From positions 1-24,348 of IMG/VR virus record IMGVR_UViG_3300025141_000724: a DNA stretch of 24,348 bases. One strand, written 5' to 3'. Below the pieces are notes generated by a model. The model made no database searches and was not told the origin of the DNA. It saw only the letters and a list, made by a program, of their open reading frames with translations. A program made the translations under genes and the position numbers. The DNA is from a virus. Of this stretch, positions 12,950-21,390 are shown in pieces. Position 1 is the stretch's first letter. Each line of letters begins with the position of its first letter.

Positions 12950-13618
12950 TTAGTAACTACTTTGACCACCAGTTTGTCCAGTTCCACCTACACCACTTTG
13001 TCCTTTACCAGCTCCGCCCTGGAACTTCTTCTTCTTCTTCTTCTTAGGTCCAGTTGGATCAGTATTAGAAGATGCATCAGCCTTAACAGAAATAGTAACT
13101 ACATTAGTTATACCAGAAGTTATACCTATAATAGTTACAGTAGTAGTTGCACCTGGATTTATAGATTGAGCTACTAAATTAGCGGCTGCGGCCGTAATCG
13201 TTGTTGAATCCGCAGATGCAGCAAATTTTACAATATTAGTATTTTCAATTGTAAATGTATATTGTTCTGCAGGTGCTCCAATTGTTGCTGGATTTAAAGG
13301 AATATTTGAATTAGTATCCACATTACTATAAGTTAAACTACCTATATTTACTTTAGCACCGGCTAATGACTGATCTACTAAAAAACTTCTAAAATTTGTT
13401 CTATTTGGAGTTGCTTCCAATAAAGACATATTTTCAATTACTGCACCATAAGAATCAGTTCCATTAGGATGAGTTACATCATATAATGCGTAATCAACTT
13501 CCTCATCACTTAATGCAAATTTTACTATATTTAAGTCACCGCCTTCAGATAGAATTTCTCTACCTCTTTTTGTTAAAATTGCATCAACGGTAACACTTGA
13601 ATTATCTAAAAATCCCAT
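12950..13618 (-). CDS. Structural protein with conserved N terminus and Lys7/Gly-rich tail
   Basis: A 222-residue protein. The N terminus MGFLDNSSVTVDAILTKRGR, with KFALSDEEVDY and YDVTHPNGT soon after, is a recurring start of virion-associated proteins in marine T4-like phages. The middle (about 120-185) is Ala/Thr/Ile/Val-rich and looks like a beta-sandwich (Ig-like). Residues 192-198 are seven lysines coded by (AAG)7, followed by a Gly/Gln/Ser-rich tail ending GGQSSY. Shine-Dalgarno TTGGAGA precedes the ATG. It lies between the large adhesin and the two fibre-like proteins, so a tail-tip or fibre-connecting role fits. Confidence 0.75.
   Translation of the reverse strand: MGFLDNSSVTVDAILTKRGREILSEGGDLNIVKFALSDEEVDYALYDVTHPNGTDSYGAVIENMSLLEATPNRTNFRSFLVDQSLAGAKVNIGSLTYSNVDTNSNIPLNPATIGAPAEQYTFTIENTNIVKFAASADSTTITAAAANLVAQSINPGATTTVTIIGITSGITNVVTISVKADASSNTDPTGPKKKKKKKFQGGAGKGQSGVGGTGQTGGQSSY
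13025..13045. repeat. (CTT)7 microsatellite inside a structural gene
   Basis: Seven perfect CTT units (AAG on the coding strand) encode the seven-lysine run of the structural protein at 12950-13618. Unit gain or loss would change the lysine count by one without a frameshift. Other Lys runs in the window (5861-6106 and 6130-6528) are coded by mixed AAG/AAA and are less regular. Confidence 0.85.
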
Positions 13619-13701
13619 ATTATTGTCTCCAAAGATTTATAAATTGATATAACTTTTCTAAAAATAAATATCTATAATCTTTATTTTTTATCATTTTATT
13701 A
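13619..13701 (-). promoter_or_regulatory. 83-bp intergenic gap with possible late promoter
   Basis: This is the longest gap in the window. On the minus strand it holds AAGATTATAGATATTTATTTTT, with the octamer ATATTTAT at 13671-13664, 46 nt before the next ATG, and a TTGGAGA ribosome binding site. No stable hairpin is obvious after the stop of the large adhesin gene. A promoter for the downstream structural genes is plausible; support is weak. Confidence 0.25.
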
Positions 13702-16700
13702 TTATAGCTTGTCATCAACCACTTTCAAATTAGAATCAGCTGCATCAGTTGGTACTGCTATAGTTGGTGAAGTTGTCCTAATAATAATTGGATAATCACC
13801 ATCAATTGTTGTAGATTTAGTATTTTTTACACCTTCATAAAATGACCTTCTCCACGCAGTTATATTTTGATAACCTGGATCTAAATCAGTTGGATGTAAA
13901 GATTTTGAATTATAAAAATGTTCAAATCTATCAATACTATATTTTTTACTCTTATCAAATTCTACAGAACTTGTATAAAAATATTTATATTCTAAATTAT
14001 TTTCAGACAATGTATTATTTAAAGCCATTGCACCAGTAGGTTCTTGGTATACAGAACTTGGTCCACCAAATGTAGCTGAAGCACTTACATAAAAACTTCT
14101 TTCATCAAAATTATCATTGTAATCAAATTTATATAAAGATGGTTTTTCAAAAGTATCCGAAGAATCCACTTCACCTTCATAAACTGGATACTCTCCTTCA
14201 ATTTTAAATATAGATTGACTAGCTTCAGCATAAGGATCAGCATTATAATGAAAATTGTATAAATTTATTTTAGCATCATAATATGGTAATGTAAATGATG
14301 GATTATTTCTTTGTACAGGAGATTTTGATCTTTCAAAGATATTAGGTTCAATTACAGTACCCAAATGTGGTTTTGACCTAGCTGGTATTAATTTCTTTAT
14401 TTGTTTAAATACTGATTGGTCGTAGTATTTAACAAGACGCATATAATCCCAAAAATCATTATTATCATCATATTTTTGAAAATACTGATTTGCTGCATCT
14501 TTTAACTCAGGATAATTTAATCTAAAATTATCTCTTGGATCACCAAGATATTGATTAAAATCTAAATTTGCAAATGAAAGTATAATATCTTCATTTACTA
14601 CATCAGTAGGTGAAAAGTATATTCCAACTTTAGGTGAATCATTTGGTGAAAAATCATTAGAACTTATATCAAATCTTTCAGTCCTACTTAAATTAGCACC
14701 ACTACCACTTAATGCATTATTTTCTATTCGTATTTTAGTTGCACTTCTTCTATTTGGACCATAATTAGGAATCATAGTTTTTGTTTTGTCATTAACTGAT
14801 TCAAACATATTAACTCCACCAAAACCAACTGCTGCTCCCGTTACAGTATCAGTTTGGTTGGAACTTACATCTCTTATAGTAGAACCACCAGTTAATGTAG
14901 TATTATCATCAAAAGAATATCTTATAATTAAAGAATGATAAGATGATGATGGTGTATTACCTACAAAAGATTTTGGATTTGCTACATGATTATCAAAATA
15001 TTGTTCTTTTAATGGTTCATTCCATAATCTGAATTCCATCATTGAACCAGTTAATTGATTTCCAAAAGCAGAACTTGGTTTACCACCTATGTATAAACCA
15101 CCACTACCAGTCCATGCTGCATTATAAGATTGTGTAACTGTATTTGAACCAGTAATCACTAACGATGTTTTTGCTGAATAAATTGTTCTATCTAACCCAG
15201 CTTCATATTTTTTTACAAATAAATTATAACTAAAAGCTTCTGCAATGGTATCTGTATTAGTTGAAGTTTTTCTAAGTGAAACATCATCCCAATAAATAGT
15301 AGAATTTGGTTTTACATTTTCAAATCTTATACCTAATTTTGCAGTATTTGGAAACTTTATTGTCTTAGTAACTGTTATTTGTCTCCATTCACTTTCGTCT
15401 AAACCAACATTTTCAGAAGTTTTTACACCACCATGACTACTAATTGATTTGAAATTTTTTGTATCTTGATCTTCATCTACATTTACCATTTCTTCATTTG
15501 AATCCAATTCAAATATTTTTAAACGTCCTATAGAATCTACACCACTAGCAGTAACTTTTGCATAAGCTGATAATGTAAATGTTTGGCCTGAAGTAGCTGA
15601 AGTAACAGATGCCGTTGAACCTCCATATGCACTTTGCGGATTTTTAAAAAACAAAGTATGGGATGGTTGAGTATCAGATGTATTAATATGTCTCAAACTT
15701 TTAGTTCCAGTTCTAGCTACATCAGAACCACTTACTATTTCAAGTGCACCACCCACAGCATTATCAGAAAATGATTGAGTTAAAAATGGTGGATTAAATA
15801 ATGAACTTGTATTAAAAGATGGATATGAAAATAATTCAGTATTAATTTTTGTTTTTTGTAACATAACAGAATAATAATCACCATCAAATATTGGTAGAGC
15901 TGATGAACTTACTGTTTTGTGACCAGCTGATCCAGACAATACAAAAGCTACTGTTCCATAATTATCCGTTGAATTATTGTCTTTTAATTTAATAGCCCAT
16001 TGTGAATCCTTTTCAACAAGTACTTGATCTGAACTATTAACTGACCTAAATCTTAATTCTACAGTTTCAGGTTTTCTTCCTGACGTACCATCATCAGCCC
16101 AACTACTTGAAACGTATTGTCCACCTCTAAAACCTAATGCTTTAGTAAATTTTCTAGATATTTCAAATGCTTCTCTTTGTTTTGGTTCTTGTAATCCACC
16201 ATATTCTCTAATTCTTAATATAGAAGATGGGATTCCAAAACAATTTAACAAACCTTTTAATGATCCAATAGTACCTTTTGATTTAAGAAGATATGGCATA
16301 CTAGCAATAAGTCGTTTCGTGATTTCTTTTGATACATCACCTTCTGGTGGTGAACTAGCTGAACCTGATGTATATAATGAATAAGTTGTACCACTTAATT
16401 TTTGACCAAATCCATCTCTACTTAAATCTAACAAATCTTTACCATCTTGTACATCCCAACCAAGAGATTTAGCTAGATTAAAAATTAAATCTTTAGAAAA
16501 CCCTTCTTCTAAATCTGACTGTCTATCACTAATTTTTGAAAGTGCGTTTGTGTATGCCCAAAGTGAATCAAAGTGTTGTCCAATCATATCCATAAAATCT
16601 AAAAATTGACTATTTTGAGAATCTTCTTTAATATGACTTGGTAATAGATTAACTAATCTATTTGGATTATCAGTATCATAAAGTGAGGCACTATATATTT

Positions 16701-18198
16701 GTCCAGTTGTTTTTACAATAGACCCATACCAAGTTGTAAAATCACTATGAGAAGAACTTACTGGTGCATATGGATCTGCATAAGTTCCACTTCCTGTTTT
16801 TGGCCAAGAAGCATCAGGAAATTCACCCATTGAACTAGATTTATAACTTGAATTTGTACTGTATAAATAAGTTTCATAACCATCAAAACTATTTTTTACT
16901 TCTCTTATTTTATCATCATAATAAATAGCATCATCACTTGCATTTGTAATTCCAACAAATGATGCACTTTTTGCAGTATGTTCTTGAATCTGTTCAATTT
17001 TATATTTAAAGTTTTTTAATCTTTTTTCTGCAGATGAAAAATTTATATAATTTCCATAATTAGAATAATCTATACTTAATTTAACTGGTTTTTCACTACC
17101 ACTTATATATTTATCTACTATTTCTTTTTTTAATCTTGCATCTGAAGTAATTAAATCGTCATAACTTTTTAATTGTACTTCACGTTTTGTTATAGGAGAA
17201 TCTTCTGATGGTGTATCGGGTATTTTTAATACTAATACATCTTCATCTTCTTGATCATATGCAACTAACTCAACTGTTTCTGTTAATTGTGGTAACATTT
17301 CTTTTACAACATAAACATTATCTTTCTCCCCTATATCATCTGATAATGGTTCGTATAATTTATAAATTATTGAATATGGTAACATTGAAAATGTTTTATT
17401 ATCTGATTTTACATTTGTAATTAATTGTAACTTATCATCACCCAAATGTAGATACGTATTTAAATCCCGTTTATTATTTATTTTATATGATATAGTCCAA
17501 TTAGAAAATTGTGATGTTGGTTGAGTTACCGTTTCTTGTATACCACCAAGTTTCTCAACAAATGAATTCCAATTTTGATTTATTGTAATTCTATTATTTT
17601 CAACAGATGTAATATTTGCAACAAATGGTGAAAAATTTGGAATGAGAGTTGCTGAACCATCTGCTGGTGGAGGTGGTATAGCAATAAATTCAAAATTAGG
17701 TAAATCATCCATAGATGTTGGTTCACCGTCAGCATTTTTCATCTTCGGGTAAGCTTTTATAATAAAATTTTGTTGTATACTCGTATTAACAGAACCTATA
17801 TCACTAAGCTTTACAGAAAAATATGTTTCTTCCATTCCAGCATCAGCGGGACCCTCTTCATACATAGGATAAGTTGTACCTTGTTTAGTAACTTCCCATT
17901 TAACTCCATCTAAAGTATAATCTTTTAATATATTAGTTGCTACCCAAGCTCCATCCAATTCAATTTCTATAGTTTTTCCATATCCAGTAACAAGAACTGG
18001 AGTATTATTAGCAGTTAAATTTTCATAAAGTCCACCATGAACAGTATATATTGTTGTACCTTGTTTACCAGTAAATTCATCTTGTAGATTAAATTCATGT
18101 GCTGAATCTAAATCCTCATCTGGTGGTAATGCAGTATTATCTTGTTGTCTATTAAACAACTCATCAACACTTGGTAATTCTATATATGGAGTAGGCAT
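13702..18198 (-). CDS. Large tail/adhesin protein with LamG-like lectin and inserted carbohydrate-binding module
   Basis: A 1498-residue protein, the largest here. Residues about 520-670 form a conserved tail region: HIKED..., DMIGQHFDSLWAY, SKDLIFNLAKSLGW, then YLLKSKGTIGSLKGLLNCFG and IPSSILRIREYGG. This is shared by large marine-phage tail proteins and recalls P2 gpI-type baseplate proteins. From about 713 a LamG/concanavalin-like fold begins (VELRFRSVNSS..., DGDYYSVMLQKTK) and resumes about 983-1066 (YNLFVKKYEAGLDR, AAWTGSGGLYIGGK, GSMMEFRLWNEPL). Between them (about 795-980) lies a galactose-binding/CBM4_9-like module (TGTKSLRH, FTLSAYAK, EWRQITVTKTIKF, IYWDDVSLRK). It is likely a baseplate-attached adhesin that binds host glycans. 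It is 1 nt downstream of the preceding structural gene. Confidence 0.85.
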   Translation of the reverse strand: MPTPYIELPSVDELFNRQQDNTALPPDEDLDSAHEFNLQDEFTGKQGTTIYTVHGGLYENLTANNTPVLVTGYGKTIEIELDGAWVATNILKDYTLDGVKWEVTKQGTTYPMYEEGPADAGMEETYFSVKLSDIGSVNTSIQQNFIIKAYPKMKNADGEPTSMDDLPNFEFIAIPPPPADGSATLIPNFSPFVANITSVENNRITINQNWNSFVEKLGGIQETVTQPTSQFSNWTISYKINNKRDLNTYLHLGDDKLQLITNVKSDNKTFSMLPYSIIYKLYEPLSDDIGEKDNVYVVKEMLPQLTETVELVAYDQEDEDVLVLKIPDTPSEDSPITKREVQLKSYDDLITSDARLKKEIVDKYISGSEKPVKLSIDYSNYGNYINFSSAEKRLKNFKYKIEQIQEHTAKSASFVGITNASDDAIYYDDKIREVKNSFDGYETYLYSTNSSYKSSSMGEFPDASWPKTGSGTYADPYAPVSSSHSDFTTWYGSIVKTTGQIYSASLYDTDNPNRLVNLLPSHIKEDSQNSQFLDFMDMIGQHFDSLWAYTNALSKISDRQSDLEEGFSKDLIFNLAKSLGWDVQDGKDLLDLSRDGFGQKLSGTTYSLYTSGSASSPPEGDVSKEITKRLIASMPYLLKSKGTIGSLKGLLNCFGIPSSILRIREYGGLQEPKQREAFEISRKFTKALGFRGGQYVSSSWADDGTSGRKPETVELRFRSVNSSDQVLVEKDSQWAIKLKDNNSTDNYGTVAFVLSGSAGHKTVSSSALPIFDGDYYSVMLQKTKINTELFSYPSFNTSSLFNPPFLTQSFSDNAVGGALEIVSGSDVARTGTKSLRHINTSDTQPSHTLFFKNPQSAYGGSTASVTSATSGQTFTLSAYAKVTASGVDSIGRLKIFELDSNEEMVNVDEDQDTKNFKSISSHGGVKTSENVGLDESEWRQITVTKTIKFPNTAKLGIRFENVKPNSTIYWDDVSLRKTSTNTDTIAEAFSYNLFVKKYEAGLDRTIYSAKTSLVITGSNTVTQSYNAAWTGSGGLYIGGKPSSAFGNQLTGSMMEFRLWNEPLKEQYFDNHVANPKSFVGNTPSSSYHSLIIRYSFDDNTTLTGGSTIRDVSSNQTDTVTGAAVGFGGVNMFESVNDKTKTMIPNYGPNRRSATKIRIENNALSGSGANLSRTERFDISSNDFSPNDSPKVGIYFSPTDVVNEDIILSFANLDFNQYLGDPRDNFRLNYPELKDAANQYFQKYDDNNDFWDYMRLVKYYDQSVFKQIKKLIPARSKPHLGTVIEPNIFERSKSPVQRNNPSFTLPYYDAKINLYNFHYNADPYAEASQSIFKIEGEYPVYEGEVDSSDTFEKPSLYKFDYNDNFDERSFYVSASATFGGPSSVYQEPTGAMALNNTLSENNLEYKYFYTSSVEFDKSKKYSIDRFEHFYNSKSLHPTDLDPGYQNITAWRRSFYEGVKNTKSTTIDGDYPIIIRTTSPTIAVPTDAADSNLKVVDDKL

Positions 18199-18199
18199 C

Positions 18200-19567
18200 T
18201 TAATCTGGTTGGTTTTCTATGATTGCTGGTAGCCATAATGTAGATTCTGCACTACCGTCACCAAAAGGTTGACTAACTGTTAATTTAATACCAATATGAA
18301 GATTTTTACTATGCATAGTAAATATAAATGTACTACCATCTTGACCATCAACCGTTTGAGCTTGAAATGTATTCGATAATCCTGCTGTAGTAGCGACTGT
18401 AGTATCAGAACTTGTTTCTATAGTAAAATCACCACCACTTGCTCCAGTTCTTGGTGTTATTGGATTCCACCGAGTAGGATTATTATCTTTATCCCATCCT
18501 GTAATTTCCCATAAATAATTTGTTGGTGTTTCAACATTTGGTAAGGTAGAATTACTTCTTAAAACAACATAACTATCCGTACCACCACCCCATTCATAAT
18601 ACATACAATTAAAATTACTATCTTTTAAATTTCTTATATTAGACATCTTATTAGTACCTTCAAAATCAATACCTGTTAAACTAGCAGGTAACGTTTCATC
18701 ATCATAACCAACTCCACCATTTGCAAATTTTTCAAGAGCTAAAGCAAAAGTTTTATCACCTAAGCTTCCATTAGCATTTACTATTTCTGTATAACTAGCA
18801 TCCCTATCAACAAAAAATCTAGCCTGTATAGGAGTACCTTCAATTTCTACCTCTGGTACTATTCCTTCACCAGTATATGGTTGTGGAACTTCAGTAAAAC
18901 TTTTTATAAATACATCTGGAAAAACAATAGTGCCTCCAACCATTTCTTGTAAAAAAACATTGTCTGGAGCGAGAAATCTCATTGCTAAACTATCTTCTTG
19001 TACAGGTTGTCCATGTGCTTCACCCTCAAATATAATAGCAGAATCACCTGTTCCATCAGCTTGTACTGTCTTTTTTGTTTTTTGTGCATAATAAAAATCT
19101 CTTAAATATTGTTCATCACTTATATTTTGTGTCGCTAATCTAACTTCTTTTCTTGATGGTGATATTTCATGTATAAAATATTTATATTCTCTTATTCTCA
19201 TTGTTTCTGGATCATATTCACCATCTTGTATAACACCAGATGAATCAAGTATCACATTTTCATATGAACCAGCAACTTTTCTTAAAAAATTATATTTTAC
19301 AACAAACCTTCCTCTATCATAACCCATTTTTCTAAGTATAGTTCCTGTTTTTAATTTTATTCCAGTATCTTGATCATATAAATAATCTTCTTCATTTACT
19401 ATAGCACTTTCTAAAAAATTATTATTAACATCATAAATTAAAACTTCTATATAATCTTTTGAATTTGTTAAAAACTCACCACCCAAAAAAGCATTCTTAG
19501 GTTCGGATAAATCGACAGTTTTTCCAGTTAATGTAAGTTCTAAGTCTTTTGGATGTAATCTAGCCAT
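18200..19567 (-). CDS. Baseplate/tail-associated structural protein, 455 residues
   Basis: A beta-rich 455-residue protein. The N-terminal part (about 1-160) includes SKDYIEVLIYD, KLKTGTILRKMGYDRGRFVVKYNF, YKYFIHEISPSRKEVRL and ISDEQYLRDF. The ISPSRKEVRL element recurs in marine T4-like baseplate-associated proteins and probably mediates attachment. The C-terminal half has Trp/Gly-rich repeats resembling a receptor-facing or oligosaccharide-binding domain. There is no signal peptide. It starts in a TAATG overlap with the upstream gene and ends 1 nt before the adhesin. By position it occupies the region where T4 has gp7-gp11, but I cannot equate it with one of them. Confidence 0.7.
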   Translation of the reverse strand: MARLHPKDLELTLTGKTVDLSEPKNAFLGGEFLTNSKDYIEVLIYDVNNNFLESAIVNEEDYLYDQDTGIKLKTGTILRKMGYDRGRFVVKYNFLRKVAGSYENVILDSSGVIQDGEYDPETMRIREYKYFIHEISPSRKEVRLATQNISDEQYLRDFYYAQKTKKTVQADGTGDSAIIFEGEAHGQPVQEDSLAMRFLAPDNVFLQEMVGGTIVFPDVFIKSFTEVPQPYTGEGIVPEVEIEGTPIQARFFVDRDASYTEIVNANGSLGDKTFALALEKFANGGVGYDDETLPASLTGIDFEGTNKMSNIRNLKDSNFNCMYYEWGGGTDSYVVLRSNSTLPNVETPTNYLWEITGWDKDNNPTRWNPITPRTGASGGDFTIETSSDTTVATTAGLSNTFQAQTVDGQDGSTFIFTMHSKNLHIGIKLTVSQPFGDGSAESTLWLPAIIENQPD

Positions 19568-20283
19568 TATTCTACAGGTTCCCCATCAGGTATAGTTCTT
19601 AATTGTTCCATAGTTAACGTTTTTATGTCACCCCATTCCATAACAGTACCATAAAAAGTAGCCAAATCTGGAAATATTCTTTTTTGATTATTTTGAATTA
19701 ACCACTTTCTATTATCATCTGCAAATTCATTTGTTATAACATCACCGTTTTCTATACCTTCTGGTAATGATTCTGCAAACGCTGATTGAGATAGTTCTGA
19801 TATACTTCTATCTATAATTTTTTCTAAGTTACTTGTTTTAATATATTCAGGATATTTTGTATTAACTATAGTAGTAGATAATGTTCTTATATAAGCAGGA
19901 ACATCATCAATATTTTGTATTTCTGGTAGTCCTCCATTCGCCCAAACAGCTTGCATATATGCGGCCGTACCTTGTTCTAATGATGGATCAATATTTTCTT
20001 CTAACCAATCTGCGACAGATTGATTTAAATTTTCAAGAGTAGTTGTTAATTCAGGACCACCTAATGCAGACATTAGTGTTGAATATACTCCATTCAAATC
20101 AAAAGTTGCATCTTCAATACCAAGTCCTGTTTCAATATCTTCAAAGGAAATTAAAGCTCCTGTGTTATCTCTAAAAAAAGTTGCAGCTGATTTAGACATT
20201 CTATCTAAATAAGTATATCTTAATTTATCTACAAACTCTTGATAGAAACCTATATTTTCTAACTCTTGTTTTGTGTACGGCAT
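19567..20283 (-). CDS. Baseplate-region structural protein, 238 residues
   Basis: An acidic, largely helical 238-residue protein beginning MPYTKQELENIGFYQEFVDK, with YLDRMSKSAATFFRDNTGAL soon after. It has repeated Leu/Glu-rich helices and a conserved-looking WLIQNNQKRIFPDLATFYG near the C terminus. I recognise no enzyme domain. It is fused into the tail operon by 1-nt overlaps at both ends, which implies stoichiometric co-expression with the baseplate proteins. A baseplate wedge component is most likely from context. Confidence 0.65.
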   Translation of the reverse strand: MPYTKQELENIGFYQEFVDKLRYTYLDRMSKSAATFFRDNTGALISFEDIETGLGIEDATFDLNGVYSTLMSALGGPELTTTLENLNQSVADWLEENIDPSLEQGTAAYMQAVWANGGLPEIQNIDDVPAYIRTLSTTIVNTKYPEYIKTSNLEKIIDRSISELSQSAFAESLPEGIENGDVITNEFADDNRKWLIQNNQKRIFPDLATFYGTVMEWGDIKTLTMEQLRTIPDGEPVE

Positions 20284-21386
20284 TACAACGAAACCTTAAA
20301 TGTGAACCCCTCATCAAAATATTGATCTGTTTCATCAACTGTCCCACTGCCACTTGTTATTCTATATTCTAAAGTATAATATCTTTCAGGTTGATAACCA
20401 TCCATCCAAATATTAAAATAGTTACCACTACTGTCACAACTTAATAATGAACCACTACCATATGGAACAATTACATCATTTGTTTCTGCATCTTTAATAG
20501 AATAAAATGAAGATGCACTTGGTAATGTTTTCACACTTAAATTATCAGCTGTAGTTGAATATGTTTTTGTTGGAAATCTTTCTCTACCTACAACTCTAAA
20601 TTTTACTTTAGACTTTTCTTTATATTCTCGTCTTAATCCTTTCATATAAATAACCATATCTTCTAAATTAGCAGATGAAAGTGCTGATAAAGAACCAGTT
20701 GACCACTTTGAATCATTCCATACCGTTTCCAATGTTGGTGGATATTTTGTATGAGTATCTGATGAAAAGAATGATAAGTTACCATATCTTTGTGTACTAC
20801 CTTCTTCACTACCACTATTTAAATTACCAATACTTCCACTTCTTTTAACCATAAAACCTTCATTCGGTACTGATAAATCTAACCACTTGTTAACAACATC
20901 AGTAACATTCATTCTAATATCAGTAGTATTATGACTAAGTGACTGTGATGCCTCATATCCACTTCCACTATGCCAAACACCTCCAGATGAACTTATTGCT
21001 GGATACCACAACGTTCCATCTGTTAAACCATCTCTAAACTTCCAACTCGCACCTTCAGTAGTTACTGGATTATCATATGAACGTCCATCACCCATAGTCC
21101 AAGAACCACTTATAGGATATGCGTACAAACTTTGTGATGTTGCTAATGCTGTTGGATGAGCATCATAAAGATTTAAATAAAATGATGGATTGGTTATAGC
21201 ACCTCTTACTATTGATGCTGAAATATAAGTTAAATCAAACCTCATCAATACACGGGAAACATTTACATTAGCTCCAGTATCACTAACTTCTTTTCTAACT
21301 TCTAATATTTCATCTAAACCAGCATTTAAACTACCACTAGCTTGATATAATGTTGTATCTTTTTCTGCAAATGTAAAATAATGCAT
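20283..21386 (-). CDS. Tail/baseplate protein with DNRLRE-like beta domain
   Basis: A 367-residue Ser/Gly/Tyr-rich protein. Residues about 1-200 fit the DNRLRE-type pattern: an N-terminal AEKDTTLYQ, then SRVLMRFDLTYI, PSFYLNLYDA, SGSWTMGDGR, GASWKF, and a late VTDVVNKWLDLSVPNEGFMVK. Such domains are jelly-roll-like and occur in surface proteins. The C-terminal 150 residues contain more beta strands (KVKFRVVGRERFPTKTY, ERYYTLEYRI). It lies directly after gp6 with a 4-nt gap. Likely a baseplate-peripheral or fibre-anchoring protein. Confidence 0.65.
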   Translation of the reverse strand: MHYFTFAEKDTTLYQASGSLNAGLDEILEVRKEVSDTGANVNVSRVLMRFDLTYISASIVRGAITNPSFYLNLYDAHPTALATSQSLYAYPISGSWTMGDGRSYDNPVTTEGASWKFRDGLTDGTLWYPAISSSGGVWHSGSGYEASQSLSHNTTDIRMNVTDVVNKWLDLSVPNEGFMVKRSGSIGNLNSGSEEGSTQRYGNLSFFSSDTHTKYPPTLETVWNDSKWSTGSLSALSSANLEDMVIYMKGLRREYKEKSKVKFRVVGRERFPTKTYSTTADNLSVKTLPSASSFYSIKDAETNDVIVPYGSGSLLSCDSSGNYFNIWMDGYQPERYYTLEYRITSGSGTVDETDQYFDEGFTFKVSL

Positions 21387-21390
21387 CTAT

